A stretch of 64,000 nt of DNA from Mucidula mucida (Eukaryota; Basidiomycota; Agaricomycetes; Agaricales; Physalacriaceae). The DNA lies in NCBI GenBank assembly GCA_015501055.1, contig JADNYV010000201.1, positions 1-64,000 on the forward strand. The letters run 5' to 3'. The notes under the pieces were generated by a model. The model saw only the letters and a list, made by a program, of their open reading frames with translations. It searched no databases and had not been told where the DNA came from. Positions 31,802 through 40,150 of this stretch are shown one piece after another. Within the stretch, counting starts at the first letter, position 1, and every line of letters begins with the position of its first letter. The translations under genes and the position numbers were made by a program.

Positions 31802-32279
31802 GAAACTTATGAATGCTTTCGTCGTTATTGTATTATGCTCTGTTGTTATTCCTGTTGCTCGACACCTACCCTATATAAGTACCTTAATTTTAGCTAGCCT
31901 TGCATGTACTATCTCTCGAATCGAATGTACATGCCAACGATTGGCAGTGTAAGTTGTTGTGAGGTCTTCATGAGGAACGAACGATTGTAGGTATAAAGAC
32001 AGGACAGATTGAGGAATATTCACTCTTCGCAATTACCTATGTAATAAGTACTATGCACGCGTACGATCCACCCAGCGGTGACAATGGTCTTCAGAAAATG
32101 GTGTGCCACAGTCTCGAAATGGAGTCTTGATCAACGGGCCTCTACTCTAACATTTTCCCTTTTGTCAGTGACGACAGCAAATCGTGTTCGTCAGTATGGT
32201 TTCATTCCTTCGCTTTATACTTTGGGCATCTCAGATTCCTCAGAGTACTCATTGCAGGCAGACTTCTACCTCTGCCTGT

Positions 32280-32518
32280 CCTCCGTGATTCGTCTTCTCA
32301 CGGCCTATGCTGTTCATTTTCACCAAGCTCACATTTGCCGTCGAGCTATGTGGGATGCACTCGACGATGCGCTGTCCCTCAAGGCTTTCAGCGGAGTGAA
32401 ACACATAGATTTTGAGATATGGGATGATAAAGCCGTTATCACCTTCAGACCTCGCATCCAAAACACAGGGTGCCCTACCACGCCTTGACGGTAGAGGTGT
32501 CCTTTGCTGGGTGTGGAT
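32280..32518 (+). pseudogene. F-box family C-terminal remnant
   Basis: Reads MWDALDDALSLKAFSGVKHI and then LPRLDGRGVLCWVW (one frame change), matching the C-terminal end of the F-box gene at 51656-52969 (AWDALDKVLAHAAFSGVQQV, MPRLAGRGVLCFL). No F-box or upstream LRR part is present. Confidence 0.5.
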
Positions 32519-32895
32519 AGGGTGAGTATTCTTGCTTGTGCGAACGACGCTTGGGTGTACTTCCTTTATCGCCATGCTTTCCTGTTGTTTCTCTTGCTCA
32601 TCACCTACAGCCTCATGTACCCTCCTTATAGCTCCCATCTCTCGTGTACATCCTGAATAGAATGTACAGTCTGATTCGTCATAGTAGTCGAGCTTTCATA
32701 GTCAGACACGTCGAAAGCTACGGTCGTCATTCAGGACACCTACCCAATGCATCGTGATACACATGTACATTAGAAATTGGCTGTACAAAGAGGTCGAGCT
32801 GTCCACTATACTTGGTCCTGTGAAAACTGCCCGTCCTCTCTAATTCTTCCCAACCTAAACCAGACGAAGAACACCGCAACTCGTCAGTTGAGGAA
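32519..32895. other. Intergenic stretch
   Basis: Short 3' flank between two F-box remnants. It contains a TGTACA..AATTCTTCCCAACC tract resembling the 3' flank of the 47.7-kb F-box gene (about 49000). No gene. Confidence 0.35.
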
Positions 32896-33720
32896 AGGCA
32901 CGGCATATTTGTCGGCGACAGCCTTAGCGCTAAAGCCATTGTTATCCTCAAAATGGATGCTTCGCACAGCGCTGAACATCGGATGCGCTAGGCTGTCATC
33001 AAGCGACTGACAAGCCGATTTGAGGGAATCGATCTCTTCGAGATCATTGAACGAGAATGTGAGCTCCGTGAAATAAATTGTCGCTTTAGATTTGGAGAGG
33101 GCACGAAGTGTCAAAGACCACCACATGACGAAGTCGCGTGTCCTGGGAAGGCCTCCGGAGAAAGTTAAGCTCAAGTGTACGTGTTTGAATGGCAGACCAG
33201 CAAGGGGGAGTGTGGTCGAAGTGATCGGAATCCTCGAGTTCATCAATGAAGTCTGCAGTCATTGTCAGATCCCAGAGTCACAATAATCAGCAAATGCTAC
33301 GAGCCATCTGTCACTTCCAACACGAACAGCTCGAGGGGAGGAAATCCTAGAAGCAACAAGTCCTGCCAACAAGAAAAACTGCGCACAACATCTAGGATGA
33401 TCTCACACTGCTTTAGGTTGGGAAGGTCAAAATGATGAATGAGGGAGCTGTGGAATTCCTTTTCGAGACCTTCGACTCCAAAGCGAATGTGTTCTAGGGA
33501 GGGAAGATGCCAGCGCTCGTGTGTGGTCCCCAAGTCCACCTCAGTGGAGAGAACATCGCCAGTCAAAATGACGTGCTTGATGTTCGTTCCACTCAAAACC
33601 GCAAAAACATCGTGAAAGGTTTCGGCAGAATACATGTCGATTTCAAGCTCGACAATAGACGCGTTCCCCGAGAGGTTTGGGATAGCCTCTCGCCATGTTA
33701 TTGCGTCTGCCTTTCGTTCC
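32884..33720 (-). pseudogene. F-box/LRR-like gene, truncated (no F-box)
   Basis: Two frames match the F-box gene at 47729-48980. The first, 33720-33297, reads IPNLSGNASIVELEID, TFHDVFAVLSGTNIKHVILTG and FDLPNLKQCEI. The second, 33246-32884, reads FTELTFSFNDLEEID, LKSACQSLDDSLAHPMFSAV and ends early. The F-box and first repeats are missing: homology begins where the upstream small gene (stop at 33791) ends. The splice between the frames does not keep phase. It is a truncated paralogue sitting directly 3' of small-gene copy 3. Confidence 0.6.
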
Positions 33721-33790
33721 GACAATGAGGTGTTTGTGTTGAAAGTATATGGCGCGCGCCGACAAGGTTCGTAACGGACATTAGTAAGTA

Positions 33791-34433
33791 CTACGCCATC
33801 CTTCTCCATTCAAGCTTGCGGTCTTCAGGCAAATCGTCGGGTATATTATACGCTTCCTTCGCAGCAGCCATCACCTCAGGCCGCATGATCGAACTGATAA
33901 CATATTCGCTCTGATTAAAGCCGAAGAGGACAATGAGCTCGCCATTGATGGCCCTCATCTGGGGAAGAAGATCGACTCTATAAAAGTTCTGTCTTCAGGC
34001 CGGCGAAAAGGAAGCGTAGACTCGACTACGCACCCAAATTGGTCCGCGTATCCAAGGCTCTTCCAGCGCGGAAGCGCATTTGAGCGCCGGAGCGCGACTG
34101 GGTCAAGATCGTTTACGCGCTCAACATCGTAGAAAGAGAGTTTCCAACACAACATGTAGAAGGGTACCTTATGGCCGTTTACGAAGGTATTTGCGACCGG
34201 CGGGCGTTCGGTGGCTGTATAGAGCAAAGGAAACCCGTTTCTGTGAAGGGTGCCCGTTAGTTTTGGGGGTAACTACAAAGAAATACTTACACAAGTTCAC
34301 CCGTCTCCAGCTTTCTTGTACTGTAAAGTAAGTCGTTAGCCACACGAAGGTATCAGAATAAAGCGACTTACAGGTACTCTCTGCGCATTTGTCTTACTGT
34401 CATGGGCTTTGGCAAGGTCTCTTCGTGGCTCAT
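33791..34433 (-). CDS. Small four-exon protein of unknown family, copy 3 (166 aa)
   Basis: Exons 34433-34372, 34320-34291, 34240-about 34034 and about 33992-33791. The 3'-most intron boundary is ambiguous between two choices that give the same length. Exon 1 is longer than in copies 1-2 (MSHEETLPKPMTVRQMRREYL). Signature parts are NGFPLLYTATERPP, FYMLCWKLSFYDVE, LPRWKSLGYADQFG, LIVLFGFNQSEYV, MAAAKEAYNIPDDLP and WRRMA. It is diverged from copies 1-2, yet the frame and three introns are kept, which supports function. The F-box remnant lies immediately downstream. Role unknown. Confidence 0.65.
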
Positions 34434-34654
34434 GATTGAGTCGTGGTGGTGGTCCGAGTTGAAATCCTGTGAACGAGTAATGAATGACTACTCATGTCGT
34501 GTAACGTCGCCTACTTTCAAGGCGCATTACGCCCGATCTCTTTGGGAACACAGATGCGATGGAAGATGGATAAATAGCGCTGGCGCGTTTTCGAAGGACC
34601 GGGTTCATGGCCATCCAATCTTCAAAGCTCCAGCGTGATGGGCGGACCTCGCCT

Positions 34655-34837
34655 TTACCCTCTGACGACTGTCTCTGCTGTACTTGGTTGATCTTCGTAA
34701 CGTCGTTCAGAATCAAACATCTCGCCCTGCTGAACTGGAGGCAAATACGCGACAGGTGGCTCAACGGGCGCGCTTTGTTCAACCTGCTTCCGACGCGACT
34801 TTCTACTCGACGCCTTGGGTTCAGAAAGCATCAGCAC
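34655..34837 (-). pseudogene. Fragment related to the proline-rich ORF at 24016
   Basis: Sixty residues with EPKASSRKSRRKQVEQSA and PPVAYLPPVQQ, matching EPKVSSASRRKSCRNQVEQ and PPGASWPPVEQ at 24016-24483. Too short to call a gene. Confidence 0.35.
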
Positions 34838-34957
34838 AGCATCAGGAAAAAGGTCCCCAGGTTATATTTCGAGAATAGTTGTAGAATAGGCCTAATTTGA
34901 CTATTCCGCTTCGATTACAAGGACTATCACGATTAGCCAACATTTTACTTTTTAAAT

Positions 34958-35259
34958 TGTTGTAGAATATGGGGAATATGATGTTGCAGTGGCTAACTGC
35001 GAGACTCGAGCTATGTGAGGATGAGGGAGAAGTAAAAGTAATTAGATTCTTCTGAGGGCCTTGCAGGCCGCGTATATATATACTACAAATTGTAGAGTAC
35101 TAGAATGTTCTACTATCTACTGAAATAAATACTTGACTCATTTGCTGAGTGAGCAGACGAGCGAACGTCCCAAATCCGCGTGAACGAGTATGTACGCGAA
35201 GGTTCCGGAAGATGCCGGATTGGGACGTGTCGTGCACAGCCACGACTGCTCCTTCGACA
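34958..35259 (-). repeat. Copia 3' LTR
   Basis: 302 bp, TGTTGTAG...TTCGACA. As the 3' LTR of a minus-strand element it follows the polyprotein stop. It contains a TATATATATA tract likely to act as the TATA region in the 5' copy. Confidence 0.95.
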
Positions 35260-35272
35260 CTCCCCCTCAAGC
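35260..35272 (-). other. Copia polypurine tract
   Basis: On the minus strand TTGAGGGGGAG abuts the 3' LTR; it overlaps the polyprotein stop codon (35267-35269). Confidence 0.75.
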
Positions 35273-38200
35273 CGGCATCAGTCCAAGTTCTCGGACAAAC
35301 TTCTCGTGCTTGGGCCGTGGCAGTGCCTTCGTAAATATGTCGGCCACCATCTCATCCGTAGGACAATAGGCCAACTCGATAATCCCGTGCTCCACTTTTT
35401 CGCGGACAAAATGGTTCTGGACGTCAAAGTGTTTTGACCGGGCGTGATATTGCGGGTCGTGCGCGATGGCGATGGTGGATTGGTTGTCCTCGAAGACCAA
35501 GGTGGGTTCTTCTTGTGGATAGCCTAAGCCTTCTAAGAGGTTTCTGTTCCAGATGGCCTGGCGTGTGGAATGGGCTAAAGCCGTGTACTCTGCCTCTGTG
35601 GATGATAGCGCGGTGGTGGATTGTTTTTTCGAGCTCCATGCGAATGCTGCTCCTCCCATGAGGAATGTGTAGCCAGAGATGGATTTCCGATCGTCTGGGT
35701 TCGACGCGTAGTCCGCGTCGCTGTATCCGGCACAAATGACTTCTTGTTCTTCATTAGCTCGGAAGGTGAGTTTGTAGTTTCTTGTTCCAGATAGGTACCT
35801 GAACACTCGCTTCACAGCTGTCCAGTGTTCGGGACCTGGATTCGATGAAAACTGGCTTAGCGTCTGGACGGCGTATGCAATGTCAGGACGCGTTCCAATT
35901 GCCGCGTACATGAGCGAGCCTATCGCGGACTGGTAGCCGCTTGGGATGGTGGATTTGACTTCGCCGTCTTCTTGGCGCTTTCGTAGGATAACATTTGGGT
36001 CCAGTGGAGTGGAGACGGGCGACACATTGTGGAGACCAAAGCGGGTGAGTATCCCATCGATGTATTGTTCCTGGGATAGAGAGATAGATCCATTGCTGCG
36101 GTTCCTCTCTATCTCTATTCCGATTATCTTCTTTGGCTCTCCCATGTCTGTTATCTCGAAGAGTTCCTTCAGCTGACTTTTTGTTGCCTCTAGGTCGTCA
36201 TTCGTTTCCGCGAAGATGAGCAAGTCATCGACCCATACTGTGATCAACACTTTTTGGCCGTTCTGGATGCGTTTGTATACGCAATAGTCTGCGTCGAGCT
36301 TCGAGAATCCGATGGAGGTGAGTTTCCTATCAAATTCTTTGTTCCATTCTCGGCCTGACTGTTTCAACCCATATAGAGTTTTCACAAGTCGGCAAACACG
36401 TCCGGACTGGTCGTTATACCCTGGCGGCTGCTTCATGAAGATTTCTTCTTCGAGTTCTCCATTTAGGTAAGCGCCTTTGATATCCATCTGACCTATTTCG
36501 AGGTGTTCAATGGCTGCGATTCCCAGGGCTGCTCGTACGGATTCAAGGCGAACGACTGGCGCGAATGTCTCGGTGTAGTCTACACCAGGGATTTGTGAAA
36601 ATCCCTGTGCGACAAGTCTGGCTTTGTACCGTGACACCTGTCCATGTTCATCGTACTTTTTGATGAATGTCCATCTGCACCCCACGACGTCTCGTCCATC
36701 TGGTAAGTCGTTTAATTCCCATGTTCCCATCTGATGAAGCATGCTGATTTCCTCATCCATAGCCTCTTTCCACTTGGGCCATTCGAGCGAGGCTTGTGCC
36801 TCTGCTAGGCTTCGCGGGAAGTCATCGCGGTCCATGTGCTCGCCATCACCGGCAAGATAGCTCTGTATGACGGCAAGATTTGCGGACTCGGGTGGACTGT
36901 GCTCGGATGGCGACGGACGAGGGATTCGTGATGTTTGGGATGAACGAGCATTTGGGTTGTTGAGTTTGGCATAGTTGTGATCTGTCGCGGTGCGACTAGA
37001 CCGCCGGATTGGTCCTGATGGTGGTTTCGGGATTTGTGATGGCTTGGGGATTGTCGGTGGCGTAATTGGTGGGTTGACTGCTGTTGGTGCCTCTTTCTTC
37101 TGCTGATCCGTATCCTGCTCAGACTTTTCTGGCAATTGCGGGTCGCTAGCACCTCCTGTCTCCCCCTCGAGCCGCATATTGTCAATGTTTTCGACGTCAA
37201 CTGCTGGTGCCGGCTGCACAAACTCGTAGTTCCGTGATTCCCGGATGGATCGCAGGCCCGCGTCGTAGTATTTTATGACTACGGGGTCGTCTGAAAACCC
37301 GACGAAGGTATGCTTTGTTGCTTTGCTCGAGTTTCCGCCAAGTTTTGACAAGTTTTTGCCTTCTCTTTTCACCCAGACTGGACACCCAAACTCCCGGAGA
37401 TGCGAGATGTCGGGCTTCTTGCCTGTCCAAGCTTCTTCCGGTGTCTTTCCTTCGAGCGCACGTGTCGGTGCGCGATTGCGGATATATGCCGCATACTCAA
37501 CCGCGCATTCCCACAGGAACGATGGAAGGCCTCGCGCGATAAGCATTGCGCGGGCGAGTTCAACTAGGGTGCGATTAAATCGTTCAGCTACCCCGTTTGA
37601 TGAGTGGGCATATGGTGCCGGTGTCTGTAAGTGAATTCCTTCCTTCTTCAACCATGCTTTGACCTCTCCGCCTGTCAGTTCTTTAGCGTTGTCTACCCGA
37701 ATGACTTTGGGTTTGACTCCATCCTGCTGCTTGATAAAGGTAATGTATTCCTTCATTTTTCGAAATGACTCTGACTTCTGTTTTAGAAACTCAGGTCTGC
37801 AGCGGCGTGTCGCGTCGTCGGTGAACGTGATGGAGTATTTTGACTTCTGCAGGGACTCGACGCGGGCTGGACCCCAAATATCGCCATGGGTCAATTCTCC
37901 TGGCTGTTTGCATCGGTTTTTCGCTTCCTGCGGGAATGGGCGGAGTGTCATCTTTGCCTGGATACAGGCTTCGCATTGGCTGAGCGGCGGCGAGTCGTCC
38001 GATATGGTAAGTCCTTCAACGAGTCCTTCCCTTTTCAGTCTTTCTAACCCTGCCTTTCCTAGGTGTCCCATCTTTCGATGCCATGCATCCCATGTGTCTT
38101 TGTTGCTTGTTTCGGCGACATTTGACTGCTCGGGCGCTACAACGCGTGCGCATGCCTTCATAAGGTACAGTCGGCGCGTCTTCTGTCCTTCCGCTAGGAC

Positions 38201-39436
38201 TTTCCCGTCTCTGCGGAGGAATCGCACCTGACCTCCTTTAAATGAGGCTTCCATCCCGGCGTCATCGAGTCTGCTGATGGAGATGAGGTTGTTGGCGGCA
38301 TTCGGGGCAAATAATGTGTCTTTGAGCTTGTGAGTGATAGTTTGCCCATTGACTTTGCAGTCTAACAGGACTGTTCCTCTGCCCACAGCTTTGATTGCGA
38401 TGTTTCCGATGCCATTGATGGAGGTTGCCTCGAGCGGCCGAAAGTCGACAAAGGTAGCGCGGTCATTGGAGATATGTGACGTTGTGCCTGAGTCTGAGAG
38501 CCAGGTGTAACGGGCGAAGTGGTTATCGAATTGCGGTTTCGTCTCCGCTACGTGGTAAGACGTCTCGACTACATCATCGTGGGCATTCCCTGACTGGGCC
38601 TGGTTAGATCTCTCCTTCTTCCTTTTGTTCCTGCCCGGGCCTTTTCCTTCCTGACCGCCACCCTTTGACCAACATTGGTTCTTGGTGTGGCCTCGTTTGT
38701 GGCAGTTAAAGCACTCAACATCGTCGGATACTCTCCCTGACGTGGAGTCTCTGCCATTCCAGTTTCTGCCTGTCTGTCTTCCGCTTCGCGCGTACATGGC
38801 TGATTCGCCCTCACCAGACTTCTCCTTTCGGCGTCGGTTCTCTTCCTGAATGATGGAGATGAACTCGTGGGAGGTAACGGTGGGGTTATTTCCGGTAGCA
38901 CCAAGGTACGCTGATGTGAATTGGTCCCAGGACTCAGGCAATGAACTGATGAGTAGCATTAGGAAGTCTTCGTCGGTGACGACACTTCCCAATATGCCGA
39001 GTTCTTCCTGGACGCGGCGCATTTCGGTGGTGTGTTCGGTGATGTCTGTAGATTCGTCGGCAACGGTGCGGTAAAGACGGCGGCGGAGTGATAGTATCCC
39101 TAATTTTCCTCTAGCTTCCTTCACTAACTTCAGCTGCGACCACATTTCGGCTGCTGTCTTGGCTCCCGCGATATGTATCATCTGCGAGTCACTCAAGGTG
39201 AGCTCGATTTGTGTCTGCGCTCGTCCGTCTTCTTCTTCCCATTTCCTAATTTTGGTTGCTTCCTCCGTAGTGATGTTGTTGGCATCTGCCGGCACGGGGA
39301 TTTTGGTCGTGCCGTCGGCGTACTTCAAGAGACCTCGTTCTCGCAAGATCGCGGTGACACGACGCTTGTACGGAACCCAGTTGTGCTCTTGGAGGAGCTC
39401 AATACGGAAGAGCGATGAAGGGAGAGAGTCGGACAT
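35267..39436 (-). CDS. Copia gag-pol polyprotein (1389 aa), intact
   Basis: One open frame. Residues 1 to about 230 are a UBN2/retrotran-gag type capsid region. The nucleocapsid knuckle CFNCHKRGHTKNQC (CX2CX4HX4C) is near 241. The protease motif is DSGTTSH near 315. The integrase has the HHCC zinc part (WHRKMGHLGK to CEACIQAK) and DDE residues in HGDIWGP, RVDNAKE and NGVAERFNR. Reverse transcriptase has QMDIKGAYLNG and VWVDDLLIF. RNase H has SDADYA, SSTEAEY and EDNQST near the end. Every catalytic residue I looked for is present and there are no stops or shifts. Length and single-frame layout are normal for fungal Copia. It makes a particle, processes itself, copies its RNA and integrates the cDNA. 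Confidence 0.95.
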   Translation of the reverse strand: MSDSLPSSLFRIELLQEHNWVPYKRRVTAILRERGLLKYADGTTKIPVPADANNITTEEATKIRKWEEEDGRAQTQIELTLSDSQMIHIAGAKTAAEMWSQLKLVKEARGKLGILSLRRRLYRTVADESTDITEHTTEMRRVQEELGILGSVVTDEDFLMLLISSLPESWDQFTSAYLGATGNNPTVTSHEFISIIQEENRRRKEKSGEGESAMYARSGRQTGRNWNGRDSTSGRVSDDVECFNCHKRGHTKNQCWSKGGGQEGKGPGRNKRKKERSNQAQSGNAHDDVVETSYHVAETKPQFDNHFARYTWLSDSGTTSHISNDRATFVDFRPLEATSINGIGNIAIKAVGRGTVLLDCKVNGQTITHKLKDTLFAPNAANNLISISRLDDAGMEASFKGGQVRFLRRDGKVLAEGQKTRRLYLMKACARVVAPEQSNVAETSNKDTWDAWHRKMGHLGKAGLERLKREGLVEGLTISDDSPPLSQCEACIQAKMTLRPFPQEAKNRCKQPGELTHGDIWGPARVESLQKSKYSITFTDDATRRCRPEFLKQKSESFRKMKEYITFIKQQDGVKPKVIRVDNAKELTGGEVKAWLKKEGIHLQTPAPYAHSSNGVAERFNRTLVELARAMLIARGLPSFLWECAVEYAAYIRNRAPTRALEGKTPEEAWTGKKPDISHLREFGCPVWVKREGKNLSKLGGNSSKATKHTFVGFSDDPVVIKYYDAGLRSIRESRNYEFVQPAPAVDVENIDNMRLEGETGGASDPQLPEKSEQDTDQQKKEAPTAVNPPITPPTIPKPSQIPKPPSGPIRRSSRTATDHNYAKLNNPNARSSQTSRIPRPSPSEHSPPESANLAVIQSYLAGDGEHMDRDDFPRSLAEAQASLEWPKWKEAMDEEISMLHQMGTWELNDLPDGRDVVGCRWTFIKKYDEHGQVSRYKARLVAQGFSQIPGVDYTETFAPVVRLESVRAALGIAAIEHLEIGQMDIKGAYLNGELEEEIFMKQPPGYNDQSGRVCRLVKTLYGLKQSGREWNKEFDRKLTSIGFSKLDADYCVYKRIQNGQKVLITVWVDDLLIFAETNDDLEATKSQLKELFEITDMGEPKKIIGIEIERNRSNGSISLSQEQYIDGILTRFGLHNVSPVSTPLDPNVILRKRQEDGEVKSTIPSGYQSAIGSLMYAAIGTRPDIAYAVQTLSQFSSNPGPEHWTAVKRVFRYLSGTRNYKLTFRANEEQEVICAGYSDADYASNPDDRKSISGYTFLMGGAAFAWSSKKQSTTALSSTEAEYTALAHSTRQAIWNRNLLEGLGYPQEEPTLVFEDNQSTIAIAHDPQYHARSKHFDVQNHFVREKVEHGIIELAYCPTDEMVADIFTKALPRPKHEKFVRELGLMPA

Positions 39437-39499
39437 TATGGTATGTGTTTTGGTGAGGTAAGTTGTATAGTGAGTCTTGGTATAGTTTAGTTAAGGTTG

Positions 39500-39511
39500 G
39501 GGCCCATAACC
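39500..39511 (-). other. Copia primer binding site (half-tRNA initiator Met)
   Basis: On the minus strand GGTTATGGGCCC abuts the 5' LTR. It is complementary to the anticodon arm of initiator tRNA-Met (GGGCCCATAACC), not to the tRNA 3' end. Drosophila copia is known to prime from such a cleaved iMet half. Confidence 0.8.
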
Positions 39512-39813
39512 TGTTGTAGAATATGGGGAATATGATGTTGCAGTGGCTAACTGCGAGACTCGAGCTATGTGAGGATGAGGGAGAAGTAAAAGTAATTAGA
39601 TTCTTCTGAGGGCCTTGCAGGCCGCGTATATATATACTACAAATTGTAGAGTACTAGAATGTTCTACTATCTACTGAAATAAATACTTGACTCATTTGCT
39701 GAGTGAGCAGACGAGCGAACGTCCCAAATCCGCGTGAACGAGTATGTACGCGAAGGTTCCGGAAGATGCCGGATTGGGACGTGTCGTGCACAGCCACGAC
39801 TGCTCCTTCGACA
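39512..39813 (-). repeat. Copia 5' LTR
   Basis: 302 bp, identical by eye to 34958-35259; the transcription start should lie in this copy. Confidence 0.95.
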
Positions 39814-40150
39814 TAAATAGGTCCCCTGGCTAGTTCTCGAGCATTATCACAGAAAAGAACAATATTCTCACTGAACTTCTCGTTGATTTCTGCGAAAGAT
39901 GTCACGAAACGGAGGTCCTTTACAAATCAATTCTCTTGTGATTATCCCCAAGCAGGCAGAGTATTTCCCATTCAACTTCACATAGATGATAGCAAACAAG
40001 GTGCCATATGGCATAAGATTCTAAACAAGGGGTGCTACATGGTACTGCAGGTACTAGCTTTGAAGAACTGAAAGGAGGACAGAGCGCTAGACTGTACGAA
40101 GACAAAAGAAGCAGCAAGATTAGGTATTACGACGAGTGAAGGCAATACGA
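39814..40150. other. Copia right flank / 3' region of the DUF6532-like gene
   Basis: TAAAT duplication, then about 330 bp without a supported gene. The short minus frame (SFAEINEKFSENIVLFCDN) ends at the Copia insertion and may be a gene tail, but nothing confirms it. Confidence 0.4.

Larger units (their letters stand above)
27415..31985. repeat. Segmental duplicate Q, inverted relative to P
   Basis: The reverse complement of about 53325-58325. In order it holds the family upstream module, the Ser-rich subfamily B gene, a degenerate interior and the proline/lysine-rich gene. Similarity stops abruptly at about 27410 against 58330 and about 31990 against 53320. Coding parts are nearly identical, the interior less so. 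Confidence 0.75.
34958..39813 (-). mobile_element. Complete Copia-type LTR retrotransposon
   Basis: A 4856-bp element on the minus strand. The 302-bp LTRs (34958-35259 and 39512-39813) read the same base for base as far as I compared them. It is flanked by the perfect 5-bp duplication TAAAT (34953-34957 and 39814-39818). Inside are the primer site, one open polyprotein gene and a polypurine tract. Domain order is gag, zinc knuckle, protease, integrase, reverse transcriptase, RNase H, which is the Copia order. Identical LTRs and an uninterrupted frame mean very recent insertion and possible activity. Confidence 0.95.

Noticed and set aside
35424..39461. Many overlapping frames on both strands inside the Copia body
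   Set aside because: Shadows of the 1389-aa polyprotein.
39819..40150. Left CACTA terminus of the Plavaka element
   Set aside because: Searched for CACTATTTTC-type sequence here and upstream of 40151; none found, so no boundary is claimed.
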